Source of the DNA: Valencia hispanica | Lineage: Eukaryota; Chordata; Actinopteri; Cyprinodontiformes; Valenciidae | Direction of reading: 5' to 3' | DNA: 64,000 nt | Assembly (NCBI GenBank): GCA_963556495.2 | Contig: OY747705.1 | Coordinates: 22,392,501 to 22,456,500 of the forward strand | Shown: piece by piece, positions 40,370 to 52,727 of the stretch | Numbering within the stretch: the stretch's first letter is position 1 | Layout of the letters: every line of letters begins with the position of its first letter | Position numbers and translations under genes: made by a program | Notes under the pieces: generated by a model | Told to the model about the DNA's origin: nothing | Seen by the model: only the letters and a program-made list of their open reading frames with translations | The model's database searches: none

Positions 40370-42466
40370 GTAGCGACAACGGAGAGGAAAACGTCCCCTT
40401 TAACAGGAAGAAACCTCCAGCGGAACCTGGCTCCGTACGACTGGCCATCTGCAACGACCGTCTGAGGGTTCGAGAAGACAGAACAGAAACACAGAAAGAA
40501 CAACAGAACTGATGTAAGAGTACTTTCTATATTAAAGAAAGTAAAAAGTTGATAACAGGACATGGGGGATGCTCAGTTACTGGGATGCCCCCATCCGACA
40601 GGGCACTGCAGCTAAGCAGGATACCAGACCAGGTGTAGCTTCTATGAAGAGAAAAACGCCAGCAGTCTAGGCCTATAGCAGCATTACTACATAGATAGCT
40701 CAGGATAACCTAAGCCACTCTAACAATAAGCTTTATCTAATAGGAAAGTTTTAAGCCTAGCCTTAAAAGTACTCAGGGTGTCTGCCTCACGGACTAAAAC
40801 TGGGAGCTGGTTCCACAGGAGAGGAGTCTGAAAACTAAAAGATCTGCCTCCCATTCTACTTTTAGAAATCCTAGTAACCACCAGTAAACCTGCAGTTATA
40901 TGAAAGAAGGAGGGTCTTAAATTCTATTCAGGATTTAACAGTGAGCCAATGAAGGGAAGCTAAAACAGGAGAAATGTGATCTCTCTTTCTAATATTCATC
41001 AGAAATCTTGCTTCCGTATTTTGGATCAACTGAAGGCTTTTAATTACATTTTGTGGACTTCCTTATAATAAAGAATTACACTAGTCCAGCCTTGAGGTAA
41101 CAAATGCATGAACTAGTTTCTCAGCATCACTCCTGGACAGGATGTTTCTAATTTTAGCAATATTCCTGAGGTGAAAGAAGGAAATCCTAGAAACCTGTTT
41201 AATATGAGATGTAAATGTCATGTCTTGGTCATAAATAACCCTGAGGTTCTTTATGTTATTACTGGAGGCCAATTTAATATCATCCAGATGAAGTGATTGA
41301 CTAATAAGTTTCGTTTTTAGAGCTTCTGGTACAAACAAAGCAACTACTGTCTTGTCAGAATTTAAGAGAAAAATGTTTAGGGTCATCCATGTTTTTATGT
41401 CTTCCAGACATGCCTGTAATCTACTTAACTGGCTGGATTCATCAGAGATTATGGATAAATATAATTGGGTATCATCGGCATAGCTGTGGAAATGTATCCC
41501 ATGCTGTCTCATGATTTTACCAATTGGAAGCATATATATAGTAAAAAGAATTGGTCCAAGCACAGAACCCTGGGGTACTCTACAAGTAACACTTGAGCGT
41601 GAAGATTTATCTTTTACATGAACAAACTGGAATCTGTCAGACAAATATGATTTAAATAAGCCTAGTGCTGTTCCTTTGATCCCTGCAAAATGTTCAAGCC
41701 CTTCTAAGAGGATATTATGATCGCCTGTATAAAAAGGAGAACTGCGATCTAACAAGACCAGAACAGTCGCAAGTCCATTATCTGAGGCAATGAGAAGATC
41801 ATTAGTGACCTTCACCAGTGCTATTTCAGTGCTATGATGAGCTCTAAAACCTGACTTAAACTCTTCAAACAGGTAAATACTGTTTAGATGCTCACATCTA
41901 AACATACTTGATTAGTAACTGTTTTCTCAAGGATTTTGGATAAGAAAGGAAGGTTGGATATATGCCTGTAATTAACTAAGTCATCTTGATCGAAGGAAGC
42001 TTTCTTAAGTAAAGGTTTAATTAGAGAAACCAAAAATTCCTGTGGTACGTATCCATTTATTAAGGATAGATTCATCATATCTAAAATGGGGCCAGGAACC
42101 AAAGAGAACACTTCCCTAAATAATGTGGTTGGGATTGGGTTGTGAGGATGCACCTGGTAATGTTAGGTGAAAATGAGCAGAGAGCAAACCAAAAGTAGGC
42201 TGTATCTGATCTTTGAGGCTCAGATACAGGTTAAAGTCGCAGTGTTGTTTCTTTATATGAAAGTGATGGAAGCTGCTTGACCCAGAGCAGAGGGATCGAA
42301 TTTCTCCCAGCCTGAAGGGACCGAGCAATTTGTAGCTACAGCGTTGGCGCAGCCTAATAAACTGAAAGTCAGAAGTTTTCTCTGTGCCCAAACCACCTCT
42401 GTGTTTGGGGAGAGGGAGGAGGGGGATCTGAAACCACAACTGCAATGATGACGGAGAAGAAAACAT
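40370..42466 (-). mobile_element. L2-like LINE, minus orientation
   Basis: Coding regions at 41081-41905 and 41884-42153 plus an upstream stretch to 42466. The long 3' UTR (40370-41080) is characteristic of one fish L2 lineage (AAGAAACCTCCAGCGGAACC, AAGATCTGCCTCCCATTC-type words read on the plus strand). The upstream part matches 45395-45560 in opposite orientation. Confidence 0.75.
41081..42153 (-). pseudogene. L2-like reverse transcriptase, broken
   Basis: Two overlapping minus-strand frames. The first (41884-42153, 89 residues) ends in PLLKKASFDQDDLVNYRHIS and NLPFLSKILEKT. The second (41081-41905, 274 residues) has FKSGFRAHHSTE at 16-27, a damaged motif A (LDRSSPFYTGDH at about 52-63, where LDLSAAFDTVDH is usual), motif B CRVPQGSVLGP, and motif C SYADDTQLY. 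Motif A damage and the frame break make it inactive. The C-terminus is cut by another shift near 41090. Confidence 0.8.
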
Positions 42467-42586
42467 AAATAAAAATGGTTTTATGCAACTTTTAAATCAG
42501 GACTATATTTTCCTTCACAAACAACTCTATTTCGGAAAAAAAAAATTTCTTGGATATATTTAGATAGTTGAAGGGCCCAATTCCAA

Positions 42587-43100
42587 TGCCTTGTCCACAC
42601 GTAGCCGGGTATCTCACAAAACGAAGATATTTTTCTACAGTTTGGCCTGTCATCCCCACAGATTTAGGACACCAAAAACGATTCTTCTAAAATCGCAGAC
42701 CAAAGTGAAGATTTACGTTTTTTCCATTGTAAGCGTTTGCTTGTGGACAGAAACCAAAGTTTTAGGTTTTGCAACATCAGTGTCTGCTACAAAAAGTCTC
42801 CAACATCACATGTGCGACCTGTGTTTACACTCAGAAACAACAATTATGCCCTCAGAGCTGTGCTGGGATTATCGATTGTAGAAGCGCTTCTTCCTTGCTT
42901 GTTTTTACATGCTCAATTACTGCTGTATGTTGAAGTTAGAAAGTAGAAAGTTACTCTAAGTGGATAGGATTTGGGGAACTACTGCCCCCTACAGGTTTGG
43001 CATGTCTATGAATGTGCTTAATGATGCACTTATGCGGTTAGGTGTGGAGGTGATGAGAATATTTTTATTTTTTTAAACCCAGCTACATGTGTACATGGCC
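42587..43100. mobile_element. short DNA transposon with inverted ends
   Basis: The left terminus TGCCTTGTCCACACGTAGCC and, on the minus strand, the right terminus GGCCATGTACACATGTAGC match with a few changes. About 510 bp, with no coding sequence. The superfamily is not clear; a similar design is known for hAT-type MITEs. Confidence 0.55.
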
Positions 43101-43925
43101 TGAGTCTCCCTTCTACCATGGGCTCTGAACAAATGTCAGCGCTTGTGCTTGTTAGTAACAGGACAGGTAATGTTATGTGGTGCAGCTGCACAGGTCAGAC
43201 ACAAGATGCTAATTTTACATCATCAGTTGTCACAAGACAACTTAGCAATGTGTACATAATAATCTAGTACTCCTGTGTAGTATGCTGTATACCCTACTTG
43301 CTGATCTTTTTTTTTCTTTTTTTTTTAACGTGTCCTGTTTGGCAGTGTGGAACTCAGAATTGGTGTCTGACTACCAAGTAGAAGCCCAACAGATTTACTT
43401 TCACAAGCGGAGCAGTACAGCTTTTGCTATAGTACTCCACTTGGTATATGTGGGAAAAATCTTTATTATGAATTGCTGGGGGTTTTATTTCTTGATGTTA
43501 TGGACACGGAGACGGAAAATTAAGGGGAAGAAAGAAAGAAGATGAAGAAGAGAGGTAGGAAACAAAAAGTCATGAGAGAGGGTGAGTTGAAAATACAAGA
43601 GAGGAAAGGGAACAAAGAAAACACAGGAAAACATTGAAGTCTGCCTTTATACTCACAGGACGGCAGAGAGAGGGGAAAAACAAAACAAAACACGAAAAAG
43701 GAACATTGACAAAACAAACCTAATATCGTGAACTAAGAACTAAAAAACCACATCACACAAGAATGGATATAAAAATACAACAATGGCACAAAAAAACTAA
43801 TGGTACCGATTAATCAAGCTCTAGTGATGATAACCTCAGCGCAATAATATATCTGTAAACACCAGAGACCCCACATCTATGTGTGTGTGTTAGCAAGCTG
43901 GTGCATATAAGATTTCTCCATAAGA
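43101..43925. other. unassigned, with a purine-rich segment
   Basis: 43510-43720 is strongly purine-rich on the plus strand (GGGAAGAAAGAAAGAAGATG-like runs). No gene recognised. Confidence 0.3.
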
Positions 43926-45180
43926 GTGTTCGATAGCTGGTGTGAGCAGGCATCAATCCGTCTCCCAGGAATCGATGCAGACATGAAGGAGATCGGAGCC
44001 AAGACGTCCAAAGGACCCCCAGAGCCCCAGGCGGACCCGGGCGGGGCCAACCGCATCCCCCAAGAGAGGAGCAAAGGAGAACCCCAGGGGAACGTCCAGC
44101 GGCTACTATGCAGGGGCCCGGGGGGCAGCAGTGACGAGCCCACGGGCCCCGCCGGCAACCAGCCGCGCCAGGGCGGGCTAGTCGATGGACCGGGAGAGCC
44201 GGGGCCCAGGGGCACCCCACCCCCCAGGAGAGACCCGACAATGGACTGCCCCGACAAGGGGCCTCCGGCACGCACCACCACCACCCTGGGCCAATCCCCA
44301 CCGCCAACATCCCAGTGCCCCACCCCTGCCCCACGTCGGGGCGCCCCACCAATAGCCGCAGCGGATGGACAGCATCCCCAGGCCAAGCTCAGCCAGCACC
44401 TGGACACCAAGTTGTACCAGCTCCCGAGTACTGATCCCGCGCAACGCAGAGATCAGGCATCCAACAAAGGCCAGGGCCGGTCCAACCCGCCAATGAACCA
44501 ACCACGCACGGTGCGCACAGAACAGGTGATCGAACGAGCAGAGACGCTGGATCCGTGTCCCGCCAAGCCACCGAGCAGGCCCCACCTAACAATCCCAAAC
44601 CTGGCACCCCTAAAAGAGGTGCCACAACCAACCAAAGGAAGATATCGGCCCAGCGCATCGGCCGACCGACACACTGGCCCCCCCCAGGCCCGGCCAGGCA
44701 CGCACTAGGTCCGAACCGTATTGACCACCGACGCACCAGTAGGCAGGGGCATCCGTCACCGGCGGAGAGTGAAGGAGGGGAAATAGGCCCCCCATTAAAT
44801 GTAAGGCCTGAGTTGCGCCAGGTGAGAGGGCAGCCCAAGACCCAACCTGACAGGCAGACAAAGACATAAGACACAGTCATACGTTCCCTCCCTCTTAAAC
44901 ACATACATTCTCACTGACTCACCAAGACACCCAAGAAATGACGCTGTACCCTCACTCACACACCCCATACACACTTCATGTTCCCAGGTCCAGGTACCGA
45001 TGTCCCAGTAAAGCCACCAGCTGCCGGACCCAGGAGATGGACCCCCTTCCTTCTAGGACGGAGACAAGCAGACTGCCAAGGGCCCCACAGTGGCGAGGCA
45101 GCCCGACAGCCCAGGACCCCGATCAGACCACCTGTTCCTTCTCCGGACCGCAACCCCTGATGGCCCGTAGCGAATAGGGG
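43926..45180. repeat. GC-rich block with open frames on both strands
   Basis: The plus strand is open for 260 codons (43926-44708), and several minus-strand frames are also open. Plus products are rich in P, G, Q, R (GPPEPQADPGGANR and similar) and minus products in G, P, W, L. Low stop density from base composition is the simplest explanation. It precedes a fragment of the L2 upstream region (45395-45560) in the same orientation, so it might be the 5' end of that LINE family. No domain is recognised. Confidence 0.4.
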
Positions 45181-45394
45181 TGTACTTACCTACTTACTGA
45201 TCTTACCGCAGCCCCAAACGAAAAGCAAAGCCGAGGTAGAGGAACGTCAAGGATGAGAATTGGTCAATGATCATGTGACTAATTTATCTAAATTGTTATT
45301 AATAGCTAAATGTTACTGTTGAGAGGCACAGGCAACCCTCCCCCTTACACACACACACTTAAAAAAAGTTAAAAAAAATCTGAAAAGGGGCAGG

Positions 45395-45560
45395 TGCCAA
45401 ATCTCCCTTTGCTACCTGGGTCTGGGTCAGGCAGCCTCCATCACTACCCGAGGAACAAGCCTCAAAGCGCAGATACACCCTACTTTCGGTTCGCTCTCCC
45501 CTCCTTTCACCTAACGTTACCAGGTGCATCCTCACCACTGCACACCGGATCTGGGCTGGA
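45395..45560 (+). mobile_element. fragment of L2-like LINE upstream region
   Basis: CAAGCCTCAAAG, AGATACACCCTACTTTCGG and CACCTAACGTTACCAGG match the minus strand of 42130-42245. The translation includes FHLTLPGASSP, also seen as FHLTLPGASSQ in the other copy. No RT sequence follows. Confidence 0.65.
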
Positions 45561-48390
45561 GGTGAGCGGTCGTGAATGAAACAAATTTACTGCTGTAGAC
45601 TCTCAGCTGCTTAAAGCTTGGGCCCATAGCGTTTCCAGCTCACATCTAAAAAATGTCACATAACAAGCAGCCTACAAATACTGTATGAACAATTTGGGCA
45701 GTAGCATGTATGGAAAGCCAGACATACCACAATTCAATGGATAAAAATGTCAAAAAATTGCTATTTTTACATGCTAGAAAATTTTAATAAAACTTTAATA
45801 AAACTTGAAATGGAATTTTGAAATAAATTAGTCTATTCTTGTCTTTATAAATAATGAAATATATTTTTATATTTAAATTATTTGAAATGTTATTAATATT
45901 TCTCACCTTAAGGCTGTGTTGTGAAGATATCATAAATATATCTTTTATCTACACTTTAAAAATATATATCTCTCAAACGTGTAAACACTACTAAAAGTAG
46001 AGCTTGCTCCTCTGAGTTGATTTGATCTTTAAAGCTGTCTGCAGCCGAGTTGCTGTGGAGGTTAACCAGTCAGATATTAGTTTCTTTAGTAAGACACAGC
46101 TTCAAGTTAAATTATTCCATAATGTACTTTATAGCACTTGTTTAATCAGCTACCATCTCTCCTATGATCTTTTCAATGTCTACAGTCTCAGATCAACACA
46201 GCTCAGCAGTAGCGTCTTAACAGCAACATTGTACCCCATCTGATCAAAAGTAGGCTGCTTTTGCTTTGCATGGTCCCCATGTGATATATTATGATATATT
46301 ATGTTGAAATTCCGTATTAGATTCTTGATGAATATCGGTTGTTTTTATTCAGGATGGCATACTATAAGTTATATTCTTGTAAGGTGTTTTAAAATCTTGC
46401 TCTATGTGCCCCTCTTTAACTTTGCGCACCTGCCCCTCTAAAGCTCTCTGCACAGCCCTGGTCTGTACATTACAGGGTATGCAACCAAGGCATGAGTTAA
46501 ATAAGATGTTGATGATTGTTTTGACTTTAGCCTGTCAAGTGTTTAAGTGAAATACTTTCTTATATTGTCATGTATTCATTTAATGAGAAAACACTCCCAA
46601 CTGGGACTGTAAAATTCCTAATCATATTGCAATTGAAAAATATAACCTTTTAATATAAAGCACTTTGTTGCAATCTTTCTTGATTCTGATTTTCTAACTC
46701 TCCTTTAAATAAAAATCTCTTTTGACCAGTTCATATTAAGATGAAGTGACGGTACCCACATTAAAACACAAACCACTTAATAATTTCCTACTACTTTGCC
46801 TCCCATCAACCACTGACTAACCCTGCAACAGAAGAGCCCTGTGCATGACAACTCGACCCTGAGGTGAAAGCCTGGTGAATTGTACAGTTCCCTGCAGAGT
46901 GTCCGTGCAAATGGGCCATCCCAGCAGATACACAACCCTTTAGTTTCAGATACTATGCTCACATTCTGTCAGAGTGTCATTTCCAGGTAAGTGTGAAGGC
47001 ATCCTTTCTGTTCTCCATAGCTCCTCACACATGGTTGTTGCTGTATTGTGTTGAAGAGATGGAAGAAATAAAAAAGCATGATTCTCACGAGTTGCCTGCT
47101 TTGTCCTTTGGTGAAAAGACTCTCAAAAGCAGATTGCATCTTCGACCCCTGCCCAAGGATGATGAACAGCAGATACTGAAAATGCTGTGCTGCTTACTAA
47201 GGTTTATTATTGCAACACAGAGTAGACGTCTGTCAGGTCATGCTTCTTTTAGTGTTGAGATTTTCCACTCAATTCTTAGATTCTGGATGTTTTAGACTCT
47301 ATTTTAGCCTTTTTCCTTCTGCATTTAAGGTGTTTTCAACCTCAAGCACAGAATACACTGAATTAAATAAATACTCTGTCTATGTAAGCTTAACATCATA
47401 AGGAAGTCCAGTATGTTCATTAAAAAGTGGAAGAGTGAAATGAAAGCTCATAAAAGTCATTAAATCACCTTTGGTCTTTAATCTTTAAAATTATCTAGAG
47501 AGGACAACCTAACTGGCTACAGACCTTTTACGACTTTTCTGCCTTCAGCTTAAGGAAATTAAAAAAAGCTGATTTGCTGCTAACCTCTTGCAGACCTTGA
47601 AACACATAATCTAAAAGATTTGTAGGCACAGTCAGGGTACCTCGGAAATAGCAGAACCCATACATGTAGCTTACATTGTAAAAAGCTACGACAACAACAA
47701 CAACAACAAAAAGAGCCCTCTCCCGACATGACCAACAGGCTCCATTTTTCTAGTGCTGCGTTTAATCACCGCAGCTTCTTTAATACCCACAGCTGTCATT
47801 CTGTTTCTCTGGGTCTCCACTGTTTATTCTGGAGAGCTCTTTTAACCCCCAGGCCCTGACAACGGGTCAGCTGGCTCAAAGGAGGGGGACAGGAAACGTG
47901 TCTGGCCCCTGAAAAATGTATGGTTCTTTAGTGTTGAGATGGTATGAGTATTGACAGCAATACAAAGACCCTTCCTTAAACAAAAGAGCTGATGTTTCAC
48001 TACCTGTTCTGACTGGGAACGTTGAGTTAAAATGCATAATAAACCATTCGTTCATTCGGCTACATATGCCTGGAAGACTCTTGTAGGGGATCTTTTGGAT
48101 GCCGTTTAATTTGTTTAGGCATATTAATTTTTTTAAAATTGATTATGTACATCTATTTTTAGTAGTTATGCTCTTCTTTGTCATTTTTTATGACTTGTGA
48201 TCATTGCTCGTTTTACAAAATATTAGCTGCTTAAAAATGTTTTGTTATTTTTGTTCTTTTTCTGACTTAAGTGTTTTTGATCATCAAACAAAGTTTAATA
48301 TCAGACTAAGATCACCTGAGTAAATAAGGGTCATTATTTTAAAAGTCAAACTTGCATGGCCCTACGTGAAACTATAGCTACAACACCTTT
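45561..48390. other. unassigned; possible hAT terminus near 46460
   Basis: 46395-46460 reads on the minus strand CAGGGCTGTGCAGAGAG... AGAGGGGCAGGTGCGC, a CAG-type hAT end. The matching other end was not defined, though GGGGCAGGTGCC near 45388-45400 looks related. The remainder has no recognised features. Confidence 0.35.
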
Positions 48391-48625
48391 TAACTTATGA
48401 ATTATTTGGTCTGATTTCAGTGGGCACATACAAGTGAAACGGTTGGGCAAAAACAACATCCTAGGTTGAGCTCCAAGGCGAAAACCATCACTGTATAAAA
48501 CTAACACAAAGATCCGTCTCACATTTTTTTTTTTTTAAACCCCAAACATCTTGATGATTCCCCAAACTTTTAGGAAAATATTCTGTGCACTGATGAGACA
48601 AAAGTGGATCTTTTTAGAGGGTGTG

Positions 48626-49302
48626 TGTTATGATGTTTCTATTTTTGTTTCAACGTTTTTGGGTTGTTTTGGTCTTTTTATTAGTCATTTTCATCGGTGT
48701 TAGTTCTGTTTTACTTTATTTCTCTCATTAGGATTATTGTTCTATGATTTGAGCTTCTTTCTACCTTGTTTCCAATTCTGTTCTGTTTTTCTTCTCTCCT
48801 TCCTTTTCAGTAGTGCTTTTATTTTGAATTTTTTTTGTGCTTCTTTTTTCTTAAATATTTACTTAGACTTTATCATTCGTTACCCCTCTGTGTCAGTCTT
48901 ACCTTAGATTATTTTATGTCTAGTCTTGTCTTCTGTTTTAGGCTTATTCCTTTGTTTTTCTTCCCTGCTTCCTCCTTGCCATTCTGCTTCCCTGCCCAGC
49001 TGCATTGCATCTCCAATCTCCCTGCTCACTCTCTCACCTGCATCTGCTTTTCACTAATTAGCCCTCAGGTTTCTGTGCCATTCTTCATCCCTCCTCAGTG
49101 TATATAAGCGATCTGGTTTTCTGGTTCTTCATCTGATATTCCCCGTCTTTCACAGTATTCTTCAAATCTCTCTGTGAAAGCTCAGATATTCCGCTATCCC
49201 TGTGTTTTCCTTCCTGTCCTCCAGTAAGTTTAATTGTTTATTCATTTATCAAAACACTCTTATCTAATGCATTTGAGTCCTTCAAAAAGAACTATCATGA
49301 CA
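48626..49302 (+). mobile_element. solo LTR, 677 bp
   Basis: Starts TGTTATGATG, ends CTATCATGACA, and is flanked by identical GTGTG (48621-48625 and 49303-49307). TATATAAG near 49100 is a plausible LTR core promoter. The 90-codon frame at 48835-49107 is pyrimidine-rich and not a known gene. Same terminal pattern as the LTRs at 26488 and 28626. Confidence 0.8.
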
Positions 49303-49418
49303 GTGTGGGTCTCATCAAAAATAATATGGCATTTCAGAAAGAGAACATCCTGCTAACTTTTAACCATGATAGTCTGGGGCTGCTTTGCTGCTACATAACT
49401 TGGAAACATTAATTCTAA

Positions 49419-49692
49419 ACAGCCTGTATTTGTATAGCACTTTATCTAGTCCAGAGGACCCCAAAGCGCTTCACACTACATTCAGTCATGCACCCATTCA
49501 CGGACTGGTGATGAGCTACATTGTAGCCACAGCTGCCCTGGGGCACACTGACCGAAGCGAGGCCTCTGACCCACCACCAGTAGGCAAGGTGGGCGAAGTG
49601 TCTTGCACAAGGACACGACGACCGAGACAATCGGCAACCCTCCAGTTACCACACGAGCTCCCACCTTCTGAGCCACGGTCGACCCACTATAG
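49419..49692 (-). mobile_element. tRNA-derived SINE in the Tc1 copy
   Basis: Read on the minus strand, it starts CCGTGGCTCAGAAGGTGGG with an A-box-like segment; the B box is decayed. The body contains CAAGACACTTCGCC and GCGCTTTGGGG. TCTAA duplications flank it (49414-49418 and 49693-49697). The Tc1 sequence rejoins after removal. Confidence 0.7.
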
Positions 49693-49740
49693 TCTAAGAA
49701 ACCATGAATTATGTTCTCTACCAGAAACTCCTGATGGAGA

Positions 49741-50689
49741 GTCCAGTTACATGTCACTGTGTGGCAACAAGGAAAAAAAAGAGGATATCTGCAGTGTACC
49801 AAGGCAATACTTCACACCATAGTTTACAATTAAGTGATAAAGCCTATTTATAAGCATACAGATCATAAAATGCATGGATTAACAAGAAGCATGTATAACA
49901 GTCCGAGGTAATAGGATAAGATGTATTAACATGTGCAATCTAACAATACTGCCATAGTTTTACAAAGACTCAAATACAGAGCAAACATCCATCATTAATG
50001 AAAATGGACTCTATTGCTCTCACTAAAGGATTACTTCTAAACCCTGATTGCTTCACTGTTTACATACCATGCCGAGAATAAGAGCCATTTACCAATGAGC
50101 TCACTGCCTTGGCGATGTGTATTAATATGCAACTGCTCACACACAGAAAGCTGAAGCTAATTTTACTGATGTGGCTACCAGCTTGCATGAGGTCAGTCTG
50201 GAAAATTGGCTAAATTAATCTAGTGTATTCATTTACTTGCAAGGAGCCACTCTGCATATGAACTACAAGAACAATGAAAAGGTTAAAGCTCAGGCTATTG
50301 ACTGTGTGATAAGCTAAAAAGAGATAAGTAGATTAAAAACAAATTTCCCCCCCCATAAATGGATGCTATTAAACAGGAGAAACATAAGTTTTGCTGCTTG
50401 CCCTTTGGATTAGGTACATGTTATATTTGTGCAGCTTTGTGCATGCAGAGGCAGTCTATTTTGATATAAACAAGCTGACAGGAAATGAGTAAATAAATTT
50501 AACTACAGAAGAGACAAAATAACATGTACAGGAAAACAAGGATAATGCATCAATAACATTTGAATCATCAGTTTTCTTGTCTTCTTTTTTGGGTTCTGAT
50601 TTTATCTTTGAGAACAGATCATTTAAATCCAGCACTGATTTTATTTCACTATTTTGATATTTAAAATTTAAAACGTCTTGCAAAATACA
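49741..50689. other. unassigned
   Basis: No recognised gene. A minus-strand 75-codon frame (50456-50683) has a lysine-rich start but no family motif. Confidence 0.3.
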
Positions 50690-51960
50690 TCCATCAAACG
50701 TTTTAATATCTTGTCACATTACTAGCATACATTTTAATGAATTTAATTGAGGTTGTATGGGATAGCTCAACATAAAACTGCGCAAAATTGCAAAATAGAA
50801 GGAAAATCATAAATGGTGTTCAACATTTCTTACAAATAAACATCTGAAAAGGGTGGCCTGTTTTGTTTTCAGCACCTAGAACTCTAATTTTTCTAAATAA
50901 AGTTCAGTGCAACCAGTTGTCTTCAAAATCAGGTTATTCGTAAGTCTCTATATAAATACAACTGTTCTATGAAGGCCTTAACTGTTTGCTGGAAGACATT
51001 AAAGAGTAACTAAACCCCAAAACAACTTTTTTTTTGCTTCTAAACTGTATAAATGGGTCTTTACCAATGCAGTCTTTCAGTTTCTGGGGATTTTTTTTAC
51101 ATTTTGGTCTGAAAACGTCTTAGTGCTGCCCTCTTAGGGTTGAACTGTTGCTACTGCATTTGAATTTTGTGATTGGTGGAGAGCGGTACATCTCTACGTC
51201 ACAGGCATTGACTGCGTCACAGCAGCCATGGTCTCACAGACACGTCCCATGGGTTTGGGCATAAAACTATCAGACATACCAGCCCCGTGGCGAGTTTGGA
51301 GTGGGATTGCATTTTTCAGGTTACCATTATTATCCCATTAACACTTAGTTAGCATAGCTAACATACTGTTTTGAATGTTAGCCTATGTTAGCATTACCAC
51401 TCAGAGACTGGACTCCTCCGGTCTCTCTCTCCCTCAGCAGCAGCGCTGACTCAGCGCCCCGAGCCAGCGGCTCGAATTGATACGGCTCACAGCCGCTGGG
51501 CTCCATAAAGCCTCCCTCTACTCCTCCATCTCGGGTGACGACGGAGGAGATCCGCTGGTTCAGGGCGCCGAGCCAGCGCCGCCCGAGCTCGGTGCTGCTG
51601 AGGCAGAGGGAGACAGGTGGAGTCCAGTCTCTGAGTGGTAATGCTAACATAGTCTAACGTTCAAAACAGATGAATGTTGATCAGATCGATCAGTCGCAAA
51701 ACTGCCAACGTCGCTTTGGTCACTGTCCATGTTTCAGTGTCACATTAAGCGAGCTGTCATTGTGCCTCCAGAACACACCCCCACATTCCCCCTTCCGCTT
51801 TACCTCAACACTTGGCCACGCCCCTCCGTTCTTCTTGGCACCGCCCACTTTGTAGAATGCTTTTTCAGGGGGTTCAGTTACACTTTAAACAAACATCATG
51901 ATTTAAACAAAGTTATACACCACAATGGTCACAAACAAAGTTGTCAAGACATTTAAAATA
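50690..51960 (+). mobile_element. Tc1-like 5' region split by K3 element
   Basis: 50690-51002 shows a Tc1-like terminal and leader region (TAATTGAGGTTGTATG, GATAGCTCAACATAAAACTG, TTTCTTACAAATAAACATC, AGTCTCTATATAAATACAAC). After the TTAA element the same leader resumes at 51885-51960 (AACAAACATCATGATTTAA). Confidence 0.6.
51003..51884. mobile_element. TTAA-type non-autonomous transposon, family K3, copy B
   Basis: 882 bp with ends AGAGTAACTAAACCCC and AGTGTAACTGAACCCC (minus strand), flanked by TTAA at 50999-51002 and 51885-51888. Most of it matches 37087-38033 in inverted orientation, with a different internal loop. It lies inside Tc1-derived DNA. No transposase frame. Confidence 0.85.
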
Positions 51961-52239
51961 AAATCTTAAGCTTTAAACATCTCATATAGCTCTGTTTAAT
52001 CAGTTCAGAAAGCCATTTTTGACAGAAAGCTGTAGTTCGCACTTCGTAGTTGCCAATAGTCAGATAAGGGATGTAGCAGCCGATTTTGCCGGGGCTTCAG
52101 TCCCGAATGTTTTAAGTCTGTTGTTTCAATCACCAGCTGCAGGCTCACTGCTTCCTCAATTACATTCTTACACAACAGGCCGGGTGAGCTCTATTTTGAT
52201 CTGAACTACCACAGACTTGACTCTGTTTCAGGTTACAGT
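51961..52239. other. unassigned
   Basis: No feature recognised. Confidence 0.3.
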
Positions 52240-52700
52240 AAGTTATGGCAAGCCATCGGTATCAAAAATAAGCTGTGTATCAACACCTTATTAAGGTATT
52301 AACGTCCAAGATGTATGTTAACACCTTTCCATACCATGGCTTGCCATAGTCAGTGTGGAGCTACTGTGGCCACACGACCCCTCCCCTCTCCTAACACACA
52401 AAACTGCATAGCGCCAAACCAGATCTATTACAATTTGCAACATTTCTAAGACTAATGAATCAGAGAAAAATAAAATGTTGCAGCTCTTCAGCTTTTTCAA
52501 GAGATAGACCAAATGCGAGAAATTATCTTTCTAATATGGAATGATTCAGAAAAGCAAACGTTTATACATAATTTTCTTTAGCTTTCCTGTTGGTAGTGTA
52601 AGATAGTAACATAGTGCGAAAGAGGGTGCTGTTGCAGCACGTCTTCTCTGAAAATGCAGCAGTGCTAAGATGTTTGTTGTGGTGGGGCATTGTAGCTCAG
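52240..52700 (-). repeat. relative of the hAT at 23443
   Basis: 52330-52480 matches 23880-24020 on the opposite strand (CATACCATGGCTTGCCATAGTCAGT, given here only as the shared GGCTTGCCATAG core; AAAACTGCATAGCG). The left part (52244-52349) is an inverted repeat of TATGGCAAGCCAT around a 70-bp loop. Ends not found. Confidence 0.5.
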
Positions 52701-52727
52701 AGGTTTTTGCGAGCAAGCTGCCATGAT

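Larger units (their letters stand above)
48390..49740 (+). mobile_element. Tc1-like element broken by an LTR and a SINE
   Basis: Tc1 sense sequence is visible at about 48440-48625 (GAAAATATTCTGTGCACTGA, ACAAAAGTGGATC), 49308-49418 (GCATTTCAGAAAGAGAACAT, GTCTGGGGCTGCTTTGC) and 49698-49740 (ACCATGAATTATG, CTACCAGAAACTCCTGA). The first break holds a solo LTR, the second a SINE. The catalytic frame is decayed. Confidence 0.75.

Noticed and set aside
43810..44904. Minus-strand frames of 135-180 codons in the GC-rich block
   Set aside because: They overlap each other and the plus-strand frame. Stop scarcity from base composition explains them and no domain is visible.
46993..47401. 100- and 63-codon plus-strand frames considered as exons of a host gene
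   Set aside because: No recognised domain, no splice-site support and no neighbouring exons.
48835..49107. 90-codon pyrimidine-rich frame (F/L/S/P-rich)
   Set aside because: It lies within a solo LTR with TG...CA ends and 5-bp duplications, and has no domain.
50456..50683. Minus-strand 75-codon frame starting with a lysine/acidic-rich segment
   Set aside because: No family motif and no splice context; next to Tc1 debris.
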